64,000 nt of DNA, from positions 21,424-85,423 of the forward strand of contig JAGCMB010000014.1 of assembly GCA_017646665.1 (NCBI GenBank), in the 5' to 3' direction. Positions 1-8,330 of the stretch are shown here, one piece after another. Below the pieces are notes generated by a model. It was not told the origin of the DNA and made no database searches. It saw only the letters and a program-made list of their open reading frames with translations. Position numbers and translations under genes: made by a program. Numbering within the stretch: the first letter of the stretch is position 1; every line of letters begins with the position of its first letter. Origin of the DNA: Bacteroidaceae bacterium. GTDB lineage: Bacteria > Bacteroidota > Bacteroidia > Bacteroidales > Bacteroidaceae.

Positions 1-3000
1 CTCTTGAGATTGGCTTTCAACAACAATCCGGTACTGTCACTTCTCAGCAGCGCATCACCAGTAGCAAATATCGTACCATAGAAAGGTAACGAGCCAAAAT
101 CAAGAGATTCATACACAAGCATCTCATTTGTCTTGATATTGAAATTACAAGTCCAATTATCGAGATACTCGTGTTTCAGAGGGCCCGAAATACTACCTTG
201 GTTACCATAACTGTCATAGAGTCTTGTATTTTCAAAAGCCATTACGCCCTTTGAAAATCTCATAGAGTCACCCCCAAAATAGTATCTTGTATTGTTTGCA
301 TTTACTTTCGCCGAACAATTCATAGCAACAGCACCTTCCAGATCCACGGCACTCCAGCTTCCGTGCAGATGCACTTTGCCGGTAGCACCTCCATCTATAT
401 CAGAGAGTATTCCACTGAGTTTCTTGCCCAAGAATACGGCATTCACGTTATTGGCATCAATCATCAATGTAATTGTGTCATTCGGTTGCGACAAATAACC
501 CTTGACTGTTGTCAGTTCGTTATCATCATTGTATATACTGGCATCAAGGACAATACTCTTGGTTTCATCTTCCCAGCCAACGTAAATATCACCCCTGCCC
601 AAGACTCCTTCGTCTATACTGAAATCAGTGATATCAAGGCGTCCTCCCGCATTCGGTGCAGACAATGTCCCGGTCAGCAGAGCTGTACCTGTCGCCTGTC
701 CGCCAAAGTCCAATATCTGCAGATTGATAAAGTCAAAGACAGTTGCAACATCCACATTCTTCAAATAGGCCTTGACGCTGTCTGTCTGTTCCTTGCCTAT
801 TACGCCCTCCACTTTAAGGTTTTGACCATCACTCGAAAGACCAATATTCTTGACTGCCAATTTATCCATATTGCCAGAAACAGTACCCTCGGAAATATAC
901 CAGACCTTGTTCCTGTGTATTATACTGTCATTATGTATTTTTGCCGACAGCTCAAGTTCCTGCTCCTCATTCCTGTCAAAGGCAGCATCCATACGCACCA
1001 TACCCATCATGGTATCGTCACTCTTGAAATTATTCCAATTGACAATACCTCTGATTTTATTGTCTGCGACATTTGCGTTAAGCCTTACAACAATATCCTC
1101 TTCAACATTATTGTAGTCGAATACTCCGGCGCTATTCGCCAAAGGCTTATTGAACTGCATATTCAAATCAACGCCCTTGCTTCCCGACTTGCCGGTCACG
1201 CTAAGCGAACGCACCAATGCCCCATCAAAATCTACTTTATTTATCGAGGCATCAACGGTAAAGATATTCTCGCGTTCATTGAGTACTCCTTTTATTCTCG
1301 AAGGTTCAAGCACTGAAACAGGTATATCAAAAATCTCGGTCAATGGAGTACTGTTTGATATTGCTATATCATAATAAAAATCATTGGTCAACAAGTCGGC
1401 GGAGTTACCTATCGAAGCTATTTCAAATGCAGGCAGATGAGATTTGATAGTTGTTGTCAAACTGTTCATAATACTCTCAAAATCGAAACTACCATAAATG
1501 CTTGCATTTGCAAAATCCGATGTCATTATAAACAATCTGTCGTCACCGGCTTGATTGTCGCTGACATAGAAATTACGTATAAACGTCGTATCCTCATTGT
1601 TGACAATGGACAAATTGTCAATTTTAGCGTTTACAATAGTCTTGCCATCACCGTAATCAAAGATTTCGCCATTCAGGCCAAAAGCCAGTTCCTGCTTCTT
1701 GTCGGTCTTGATAAGTTTCAAGTCGGCCGGGACAAAATCCTCCGCGTCCAACTTGATTTTCAGCATTTTTTCATCATCGATGTTATATCTTGCCGTGAGC
1801 TGCATTTTTACATTCGGGTCATCGGCCGAAATCTTTCCTGTTATAGCAGTTGCCGTACACTTACCCTCAAAACCAATAGGAGCATAGGAATAACCATTAT
1901 AGACAAGATTTGCGACACGGCCACTTATACTGGCATAATTTTCGGTATCCTTGAAATTTCCCGAAGCATTGACAGCCAAGTTGCACCCCTTAAGCCCATC
2001 GACACCCGTCAAAGTATTCAGTTTCAGGTCACGGCCATTCACCGACAAGCTATAACATCCGTCTGAGACCAAAGAACCATCTAGCACCAGACGTCCACTG
2101 TTGCAATCCAAAAATATCTCTCCACCAATCAGGTCTTTAGAGAATGACATTTCACCCTTAACAAAGATTTCGCCCAACTTGTCGGCAATATCATAATCCA
2201 ATGTATCGAGCTTGACAAATGATATAAGCGCATCGGTAATCTCTTTGTTCGCAAAGCAATCATCAACAGACATTCGTCCATTCATATGTTCGTCAAACGG
2301 TGCAGTGGCCTTAATGTCAGCTTTTGCGCCATAGCTATAATCGGCCGCAAGTGCCGAAACAGAAACAGCAAGGCTATCCTGACTCCAAAATCCATTGACA
2401 CGGAATGCGACAGGAGATATTCCCTCTTTTGGCAAATCAACAAACGGAGCAATATCGTCCGGCGTAAAACAATCACTGTCAATGTGTCCGACCAAAGCAA
2501 TGTCGTTCCAAGTGCTGTCGGTACACAATACAATATTATCGGACACTATGCTGCTCGAAGGTGTTTTAAGGGAGAGTTCCTCAAGACGCAAGCAATTATC
2601 CTCTTTTGTCACGTGTGCCCTTAGCCTCTCCAAATCAAAGCCACATCTCTCCTTGCCGCTGATTGAGCGTACATAAAGGTCGAGTTCGCCATCGCATAGT
2701 TTCTTGAGCGACAGATTGCAGGCAAAATCACTTACAGCGATATGGTTAGGGTCGAACTTAGGACTATCAAGAGGTTTACTCAATACGTCGTATGAGAAAA
2801 AGCCGTCATACACCAGCATTTGATTAATGCGCAAATCAATACGGGTATCTTCGTTCTTCGTGTCGCTACCAAGAATATCAATAAGATACTGCACATTCAA
2901 ATCCGCATCGGGCGTTGCACGGCTCAATCTTATATCCGGGGCTGCAAAAATCAATGTATTGACCCTTATCTCACCATTCATCAGTTTTTTAGTCTGCAGA

Positions 3001-3278
3001 CAGACCCTTGCCTCACCTGTATGCATTATAGTATCACCGAGCAGGTCATACAGCGTCACATTCTTCAAGCACAGTTCATTAAGACTGCGCACCTCAACCT
3101 CTTCAACATCAAGGGGAATTCCATACTTTCCCGTTATCTCGGCAGAAACATACGACGCAAGACGATGCTTTACACCGTCGAGCCTCATTGAGAGCAGTAG
3201 CAGGAACAGGACAAAAGCTATTACTGCAACCGTACCGGATATGTATTTTATAAATTTTATGAGAAATGCCGTTTTAAT
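1..3278 (-). CDS. TamB/AsmA-like translocation and assembly module protein, 3' end missing
   Basis: A continuous minus-strand frame runs from about 3284 to the window edge, giving about 1092 residues with no stop; the C-terminal part lies outside. The N-terminus reads as one membrane anchor (KYISGTVAVIAFVLFLLLL) and is followed by long beta-rich, low-similarity sequence with repeated 'L.G.....N..I.G' style strands, as in TamB/AsmA-superfamily proteins that bridge inner and outer membrane and move lipids or barrel proteins. The start is odd: an in-frame TAG lies at 3285-3287, and no ATG, GTG or TTG occurs until ATG at 3186-3188, which would remove the anchor. I therefore place the start at ATT (3276-3278), with ATA at 3279-3281 as an alternative. 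A TATATTCG element lies just upstream. The family call is by architecture; the diagnostic C-terminal DUF490 domain cannot be seen. Confidence 0.75.
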   Translation of the reverse strand, partial: MKTAFLIKFIKYISGTVAVIAFVLFLLLLSMRLDGVKHRLASYVSAEITGKYGIPLDVEEVEVRSLNELCLKNVTLYDLLGDTIMHTGEARVCLQTKKLMNGEIRVNTLIFAAPDIRLSRATPDADLNVQYLIDILGSDTKNEDTRIDLRINQMLVYDGFFSYDVLSKPLDSPKFDPNHIAVSDFACNLSLKKLCDGELDLYVRSISGKERCGFDLERLRAHVTKEDNCLRLEELSLKTPSSSIVSDNIVLCTDSTWNDIALVGHIDSDCFTPDDIAPFVDLPKEGISPVAFRVNGFWSQDSLAVSVSALAADYSYGAKADIKATAPFDEHMNGRMSVDDCFANKEITDALISFVKLDTLDYDIADKLGEIFVKGEMSFSKDLIGGEIFLDCNSGRLVLDGSLVSDGCYSLSVNGRDLKLNTLTGVDGLKGCNLAVNASGNFKDTENYASISGRVANLVYNGYSYAPIGFEGKCTATAITGKISADDPNVKMQLTARYNIDDEKMLKIKLDAEDFVPADLKLIKTDKKQELAFGLNGEIFDYGDGKTIVNAKIDNLSIVNNEDTTFIRNFYVSDNQAGDDRLFIMTSDFANASIYGSFDFESIMNSLTTTIKSHLPAFEIASIGNSADLLTNDFYYDIAISNSTPLTEIFDIPVSVLEPSRIKGVLNERENIFTVDASINKVDFDGALVRSLSVTGKSGSKGVDLNMQFNKPLANSAGVFDYNNVEEDIVVRLNANVADNKIRGIVNWNNFKSDDTMMGMVRMDAAFDRNEEQELELSAKIHNDSIIHRNKVWYISEGTVSGNMDKLAVKNIGLSSDGQNLKVEGVIGKEQTDSVKAYLKNVDVATVFDFINLQILDFGGQATGTALLTGTLSAPNAGGRLDITDFSIDEGVLGRGDIYVGWEDETKSIVLDASIYNDDNELTTVKGYLSQPNDTITLMIDANNVNAVFLGKKLSGILSDIDGGATGKVHLHGSWSAVDLEGAVAMNCSAKVNANNTRYYFGGDSMRFSKGVMAFENTRLYDSYGNQGSISGPLKHEYLDNWTCNFNIKTNEMLVYESLDFGSLPFYGTIFATGDALLRSDSTGLLLKANLK

Positions 3279-3316
3279 TATACTCTATAATTTATAATCT
3301 CATATAAATGCTGACG

Positions 3317-3324
3317 CGAATATA
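3317..3324 (-). promoter_or_regulatory. Predicted promoter -7 element of the tamB-like gene
   Basis: The minus strand reads TATATTCG, matching the Bacteroidota -7 pattern TAnnTTTG with C for the third T. It lies about 40 bp upstream of the proposed ATT start and before a three-codon ATG-AGA-TTA-TAA mini-frame at 3292-3303. No clear -33 TTTG is at the right spacing. Confidence 0.4.
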
Positions 3325-3496
3325 CTCTTTTTATACGACAAAACAGGCCTTTTTGCACAAAAAAAAACACGCGCACGACAATGTTTTGCAAAAGAACAGA
3401 AGCAAGACACCCATCCACCTGTTAAAAACCGGCATAAACAGACTATTTTTTATCGCAGCAACAACCATATTGTTTTAAAAAACGAAGCAAAATCAT

Positions 3497-3504
3497 TATC
3501 TTTG
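3497..3504 (+). promoter_or_regulatory. Predicted promoter -7 element of the SLC13 transporter gene
   Basis: TATCTTTG is an exact TAnnTTTG match, 37 bp before ATG 3541. It decides the start: a TTG at 3502 in the same frame falls inside the promoter and so cannot be the initiation codon. Confidence 0.6.
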
Positions 3505-3540
3505 CAAAATATTGGATATAAACAAAAGCCCCCAAGAAAT

Positions 3541-5385
3541 ATGATAGAAACATTAGTCATCCTGCTTTTGACAATGGTATTTTTCATAACCGGAAAGATA
3601 CGTTCCGACATTGTCGCACTATGCGCGCTCGCCGCACTCATCGTACTTGACATCCTCACGCCCGAAGAGGCCCTCGCAGGTTTTTCAAGCACTGTCGTCA
3701 TAATGATGGTGGGACTATTCGTAGTTGGTGGAGCCATATTCCAAACAGGATTGGCAAAAATGATAAGTTCCAAGCTCATGCGCCTCGCCGGCAACAGCGA
3801 AACGCGTCTTTTCGTATTGGTTATGGTTGTAACATCCTTGATGGGAGCATTCGTGAGCAACACAGGCACGGTAGCAATCATGATACCCATTGTAGTGAGT
3901 ATGGCAATGAGCATCAAAATGAATCCAAGCCGTCTGCTTATGCCATTGGCCTTCGCCAGCAGCATGAGCGGTATGATGACACTCATCGGTACACCACCCA
4001 ACCTTGTCATCAACGAAGAACTTATCAGCAACGGATACGAAGGACTGGGATTCTTCACATTCCTGCCGGTTGGACTAATTTGTGCAACAGTCGGCACTCT
4101 TCTTCTACTCCCATTAAGCAAGAAATTCCTGTCAAAGCCAGGTTCATTGAGCAGCAAGAGCGCCAGCAGCGCCAAGTCACTCAAGACGCTTGTAAAAGAA
4201 TATGGCATATCCAACAACCTACACAAGGTACAGGTCAACCACAATTCACTGGCTATTGGCAAAATGATTGGAGAACTGAATATAAGAAAAGAGTACAGCC
4301 TGAATATCATTGAGGTGCGCCACATCGAGAAGGGACAGCGCAACTTGCTCACAAAGACAGTCATTCAACAGGCTGCCGACCCGGATACAATATTGAGAGC
4401 CGACGACATACTTTATGTTTCAGGAGCCGAAGAACTGGTAAATAAATTTGTCAAGGACTACAACCTGGAACTCATCGGGGATAACGAGTCCAACACACTC
4501 GACTTCTACGACATAGGTGTTGCCGAGATTGTACTGATGCCATCATCGTCAATCATCAACAAAACAATCAAGGAGGTGGAATTCCGCACAAAATACAATG
4601 TCAGCGTATTGGGAATATGCAGAAAAAGCAATTACATTCTGCAAGGACTTGCAGACGAAACCATACACACCGGCGACGTACTGCTTGTTCAGGGAACCTG
4701 GAGCAACATCGCAAACCTTGAAAAAGAGAACACAGAATGGATTGTTGTCGGACGCCCGCTTGAGGAAGCCGCTAAAGTAACCCTTGACTACAAGGCACCT
4801 GTTGCAGCAGTAATTATGCTTGCAATGATTGCCGTAATGGTTTTTGACTTCATCCCCATCGCACCGGTAACAGCAGTAATCCTTGCCGGACTATTAATGG
4901 TACTGACAGGTTGTTTCCGCAACGTCGAGGCGGCATACAAGACCATAAACTGGGAAAGCATAGTTCTCATTGCCGCCATGTTGCCAATGTCGACAGCCCT
5001 ACAGAAAACAGGCGTTTCGGAATGGATTTCACAATCATTGGTAACAGCCTTGGGCGACTACAACCCAATGATATTGCTTGCGGCAATATACTTCACGACA
5101 TCGCTACTCACAATGTTCATAAGCAACACCGCAACAGCAGTGCTTATGGCACCGATGGCAATGAGCTGCGCAAAGTCGCTCGAAGTAAGCCCTGTTCCAT
5201 TACTGTTTGCCGTTACATTAGGAGCAAGCCTCTGTTTCGCGTCACCGTTCTCAACGCCGCCAAACGCATTGGTCAAACCCGCCGGACAATATACATTCTC
5301 CGATTATATCAAAGTGGGCTTGCCACTACAACTGATATTAGGAATTGTGATGATACTTCTATTGCCACTATTATTCCCATTCTAA
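3541..5385 (+). CDS. SLC13/DASS-family anion permease with two RCK_C (TrkA-C) domains
   Basis: A 614-residue polytopic inner-membrane protein of the divalent anion:sodium symporter superfamily, which imports sulfate, di- or tricarboxylates or similar anions. The two halves carry the SNT sodium-site motifs (VSNTGTVAIM near residue 103 and ISNTATAVLM near 530), each followed by a Pro-rich helical hairpin (GTPPNLV, STPPNALV). Between them, roughly residues 215-400 form two TrkA-C/RCK_C regulatory domains, as in the 600-residue SLC13 subfamily. ATG 3541 is preferred because the in-frame TTG at 3502 lies inside a TAnnTTTG promoter element. The gene stands alone, divergent from the tamB-like gene. 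The substrate cannot be read from sequence. Confidence 0.88.
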   Translation: MIETLVILLLTMVFFITGKIRSDIVALCALAALIVLDILTPEEALAGFSSTVVIMMVGLFVVGGAIFQTGLAKMISSKLMRLAGNSETRLFVLVMVVTSLMGAFVSNTGTVAIMIPIVVSMAMSIKMNPSRLLMPLAFASSMSGMMTLIGTPPNLVINEELISNGYEGLGFFTFLPVGLICATVGTLLLLPLSKKFLSKPGSLSSKSASSAKSLKTLVKEYGISNNLHKVQVNHNSLAIGKMIGELNIRKEYSLNIIEVRHIEKGQRNLLTKTVIQQAADPDTILRADDILYVSGAEELVNKFVKDYNLELIGDNESNTLDFYDIGVAEIVLMPSSSIINKTIKEVEFRTKYNVSVLGICRKSNYILQGLADETIHTGDVLLVQGTWSNIANLEKENTEWIVVGRPLEEAAKVTLDYKAPVAAVIMLAMIAVMVFDFIPIAPVTAVILAGLLMVLTGCFRNVEAAYKTINWESIVLIAAMLPMSTALQKTGVSEWISQSLVTALGDYNPMILLAAIYFTTSLLTMFISNTATAVLMAPMAMSCAKSLEVSPVPLLFAVTLGASLCFASPFSTPPNALVKPAGQYTFSDYIKVGLPLQLILGIVMILLLPLLFPF

Positions 5386-5409
5386 AATTAAAAAAACTGC
5401 CAAAACTTC

Positions 5410-5438
5410 TTGTTTTAGCCAATTAATAAGTAATTTTG
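5410..5438 (+). promoter_or_regulatory. Predicted promoter of the sigma-54 activator/lptE/secG block
   Basis: A TTG at 5410-5412 and TAATTTTG at 5431-5438 are separated by 18 bp, fitting the Bacteroidota -33/-7 architecture. The ATG follows at 5456. Confidence 0.55.
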
Positions 5439-5455
5439 TCAGAAATTCAAACAGT

Positions 5456-6685
5456 ATGAATTCAGTTGAGGTACAGAAGGTAAAGCAACAGTTCGGCATC
5501 ATAGGCAATGACACGGAGCTGTTAAGAGCCATAGACACGGCTATCCAGGTCGCCCACACCGACCTGTCGGTACTCATTACCGGCGAGAGCGGCGTCGGCA
5601 AGGAATTTTTTCCTAAAATAGTACACACCAACAGCATACGCAAACACGGGAAATACATTGCGGTAAACTGTGGAGCAATCCCGGAAGGCACAATTGATTC
5701 CGAACTTTTCGGACACGTAAAAGGAGCTTTTACCGGTGCCGTAAACGAGCGCAAAGGATACTTCAGCGAGGCCGACGGAGGTACAATCTTCCTTGATGAA
5801 GTGGCAGAATTGCCTCTGTCTACTCAAGCCCGCCTGTTGCGCGTACTTGAAAATGGAGAATTCATAAGAGTCGGTTCTTCGGACGTTGAAAAGACAAATG
5901 TCCGCATCGTCTGTGCCACCAACGTCAACCTCACCGAAGCCATCGCAGACGGGCGTTTCAGAGAGGACCTATATTACCGCCTCAGCACAGTCCCCATCAA
6001 CATCCCGGCACTGCGCAAACGTGGCGAAGATGTAATACTACTGTTCAAGAAATTCTCAATGGACTTTGCCACAAAGTATAATGTTCCAAAGATACAACTC
6101 GACGAAAGCGCCAAAAGAGCCATCATTGAATACTCTTGGCCGGGCAACATACGTCAGCTCAAGAACATCGCAGAACAGATTTCCATCCTGGAGCTGAACC
6201 GCGAAATCAACAGCGAGGTCGTGTCGCGCTACCTGCCACAAGAGAAAAAGAACAACCTGCCAACCATTGCAGGACACAAGAACGAAGGCAAGACCTTTGA
6301 GAGCGAAAGAGAAATATTGTACAGCGTACTGTTCGATATGCGTCGCGACATTACCGACTTGAAAAAACAGATTGAGATACTGCGTTCATCACAAGAAAAC
6401 ATCAAGAACGACACGACCTACTACTCCGGAACAAACGAAGTACCGGTCATACAGCATCAGATACAACCATCATACCAGATACAACCACAGCAAGTACATT
6501 ACGAACCTGTTGAAAATGTAGTCGAAGAGTATGTCGAGGAAGCACTGTCACTCGATGATGTAGAAAAAAAGACAATACTTCTTGCACTCGAACGCAACAG
6601 AGGCAAACGCAGACACGCGGCTAAAGAACTCAACATTTCCGAACGCACATTGTACCGAAAAATAAAGGAATATGGCATTGAATAA
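5456..6685 (+). CDS. Sigma-54-dependent transcriptional activator (AAA+ and Fis-type HTH, no receiver domain)
   Basis: A 409-residue bacterial enhancer-binding protein. The AAA+ domain begins almost at the N-terminus: Walker A GESGVGKE at 43-50, the sigma-54-contacting loop GAFTGA at 90-95, Walker B IFLDE at 111-115, and the arginine-finger region FREDLYYRL at 168-176. A coiled-coil-like stretch (about 290-325) and a Gln/Tyr-rich linker follow, then a Fis-type HTH (RRHAAKELNISERTLYRKI) at the end. No response-regulator, GAF or PAS domain is present, so input must come from elsewhere or activity is set by level, as in PspF-like activators. The 3' end overlaps lptE by 14 bp, suggesting one transcript with lptE, the TPR-like gene and secG. 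Confidence 0.92.
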   Translation: MNSVEVQKVKQQFGIIGNDTELLRAIDTAIQVAHTDLSVLITGESGVGKEFFPKIVHTNSIRKHGKYIAVNCGAIPEGTIDSELFGHVKGAFTGAVNERKGYFSEADGGTIFLDEVAELPLSTQARLLRVLENGEFIRVGSSDVEKTNVRIVCATNVNLTEAIADGRFREDLYYRLSTVPINIPALRKRGEDVILLFKKFSMDFATKYNVPKIQLDESAKRAIIEYSWPGNIRQLKNIAEQISILELNREINSEVVSRYLPQEKKNNLPTIAGHKNEGKTFESEREILYSVLFDMRRDITDLKKQIEILRSSQENIKNDTTYYSGTNEVPVIQHQIQPSYQIQPQQVHYEPVENVVEEYVEEALSLDDVEKKTILLALERNRGKRRHAAKELNISERTLYRKIKEYGIE

Positions 6686-7199
6686 GACATTACGCAAACT
6701 CACATACACAGCAACACTATTGCTCGTCACCATTGTAACCGGCTGTACTGTAAGCTACAAGTTCACAGGTGCGTCAATCGACTACACCAAAGTGAAAACA
6801 ATCTCGCTTGAAACATTCCAGAACCGTGCAGCATACCAATGGGGACCTATGGCCACAATGTTCAACGAATCGCTGAACGACATCTTTGTACAGCAGACAA
6901 AGCTTCAACAGGTCAACCGTGGAGGAGATTTGCAGTTTGCCGGTGAGATTACTGCATACGACCAGTTCAACAAGTCCATATCATCCGACGGCTACTCATC
7001 TATGGTTCAGCTGAAGATGACCGTAAATGTACGTTTCACAAACAACACCAATCACGAGGAGGACTTTGAACGCCAATTCAGTGCAACACGCGACTTTGAC
7101 GCAACACAATCACTTGACTCTGTACAAGAAGAGCTTGTAGGTCAAATGATAAAGGAAATCGTTGAGGCAATATTCAATGCAGCGGTAGCAAACTGGTAA
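6672..7199 (+). CDS. lptE: LptE-family LPS-assembly lipoprotein
   Basis: A 175-residue lipoprotein. The signal peptide ends in a lipobox (IVTGC, Cys25), then follows the start typical of Bacteroidota LptE (YKFTGASIDYTKVKTISLE) and a mixed alpha/beta body. LptE plugs the LptD barrel and helps insert lipopolysaccharide in the outer membrane; an LptD homologue is in the same window at 26909-29635. It overlaps the sigma-54 activator by 14 bp and is followed after one base by the next gene, so translation is likely coupled. The family is divergent from proteobacterial LptE; the assignment rests on lipobox, length, opening motif and operon. Confidence 0.85.
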   Translation: MALNKTLRKLTYTATLLLVTIVTGCTVSYKFTGASIDYTKVKTISLETFQNRAAYQWGPMATMFNESLNDIFVQQTKLQQVNRGGDLQFAGEITAYDQFNKSISSDGYSSMVQLKMTVNVRFTNNTNHEEDFERQFSATRDFDATQSLDSVQEELVGQMIKEIVEAIFNAAVANW

Positions 7200-7200
7200 T

Positions 7201-7905
7201 ATGGAGAACCTTTCTACATACATATCACACCCCGAAAAGCTCAACCGCGACACGCTCTACGAGCTTCGTATGATAGTGGGCAAATACCCCTATTTCGACA
7301 CAGCGCGCCTGCTGATGCTCAAGAACCTATACCTGTTGCACGACATTGAGTTTGGAAAGGAGATGCGCAAGGCTGCCATCTATCTCAAAAGCCGTTGGCC
7401 CATCTTTGAGCTTATGGCAGGCTATGGCACAGCCCCCACCATTGAAGAAGCCCCGGCAGACATCCCTGTTGACAGGACAATGGCACTCATTGACGCTTTT
7501 CTCGAGACAATTCCAAGCGAGAACCTATCACTTGAAGCCGAGAGCGCAGCTGCTGTGGATTACGTGTCGGCATACCTGAAGGGAGAGACCGAAGACAACA
7601 AGAACATTCCGGAACTACGAGGACAAGAGCTTATTGACAACTTCCTTTCTGCAGAGAACGAAAAAATCTCATTGAACCTCAACGCCCCCACAGATAACGA
7701 AAAAGAAGAACTTGTAGACACCCCGGACACCGAAGCTTCATTTTTTACCGAAACTTTGGCAAACATTTACATCAAGCAAAGGAAATATCACAAGGCACTC
7801 GAAATTATTAAACGATTATATTTGGAATTTCCGAATAAAAATCGTTACTTTGCAGACCAAATAAGATTTTTAGAAATTATAATAAAACATACAAAAAAAG
7901 AATAA
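7201..7905 (+). CDS. Conserved TPR-like protein between lptE and secG
   Basis: A 234-residue protein with no signal peptide, predicted cytoplasmic. The N-terminal half is helical (KLNRDTLYELRMIVGKYPYF), the middle is acidic and low complexity, and the last 50 residues (ETLANIYIKQRKYHKALEII) look like one or two tetratricopeptide repeats. It starts one base after the lptE stop and ends one base before secG, so it belongs to the same transcript. No catalytic motif is visible. A role in envelope or secretion assembly is inferred only from position. Confidence 0.8.
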   Translation: MENLSTYISHPEKLNRDTLYELRMIVGKYPYFDTARLLMLKNLYLLHDIEFGKEMRKAAIYLKSRWPIFELMAGYGTAPTIEEAPADIPVDRTMALIDAFLETIPSENLSLEAESAAAVDYVSAYLKGETEDNKNIPELRGQELIDNFLSAENEKISLNLNAPTDNEKEELVDTPDTEASFFTETLANIYIKQRKYHKALEIIKRLYLEFPNKNRYFADQIRFLEIIIKHTKKE

Positions 7906-7906
7906 T

Positions 7907-8197
7907 ATGTTTACATTTTTTGTACTACTGATTGTTTTGGCCTCAATTTTGATGTGCCTCATCGTACTCATCCAGAATTCAAAAGGCGGTGGCCTTGCTT
8001 CAGGTTTTGCATCATCAAACCAAATTATGGGTGTTAGAAAGACTACCGATTTCTTGGAAAAGGCAACTTGGACTATCGCAGCGCTAATGGTTGTATTCAG
8101 CATTTTCTCAGCACACGCCTTGTCATCAGAGAAGGCTAGCGAGCAAGAGACAGAGAACACCTACAACATACAGGGCAACGACAACGTAGAGGAATAA
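7907..8197 (+). CDS. secG: SecG, preprotein translocase subunit
   Basis: A 96-residue protein with the SecG fold: a first transmembrane helix (residues 1-20), the conserved loop (VLIQNSKGGGLASGF) with the Gly-rich SecG signature, a second helix near 50-70, and a short charged tail. It is the small non-essential partner of the SecYEG channel for export of unfolded proteins across the inner membrane. It is the last gene of the sigma-54 activator/lptE block and is followed by an intrinsic terminator. Confidence 0.95.
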   Translation: MFTFFVLLIVLASILMCLIVLIQNSKGGGLASGFASSNQIMGVRKTTDFLEKATWTIAALMVVFSIFSAHALSSEKASEQETENTYNIQGNDNVEE

Positions 8198-8225
8198 TCC
8201 GGAAAAAAATCTGATAAATTGATAA

Positions 8226-8262
8226 AAATATAGAGGATATGCCACATATCCTCTATATTTTT
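8226..8262 (+). terminator. Intrinsic terminator after secG
   Basis: A 13-bp perfect stem (ATATAGAGGATAT with its complement, extended by A/T pairs) around a GCCAC loop is followed by a T run. It is 30 bp beyond the secG stop. Confidence 0.75.
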
Positions 8263-8330
8263 GCACCCATAGCTAAGCTATGTTTTTACACGACAGGGCA
8301 ACACCATTCCACGTACAGCCCTGCAATATG

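Noticed and set aside
363..1316. Plus-strand open frame of 317 codons, with others at 1437-2066 and 2286-2676
   Set aside because: They lie antisense inside the continuous minus-strand tamB-like frame, have Cys/His/Ile-rich composition unlike real proteins, and no recognisable domain or promoter.
3240..3303. Frameshift to link the ATG at 3301-3303 to the tamB-like frame
   Set aside because: That frame stops after three codons, and all other frames between 3240 and 3303 also have early stops, so no single-base change makes an ATG-initiated anchor obvious.
3502..3540. TTG start at 3502 for the SLC13 gene
   Set aside because: It lies inside the TATCTTTG promoter element and adds 13 non-homologous residues; ATG 3541 is better.
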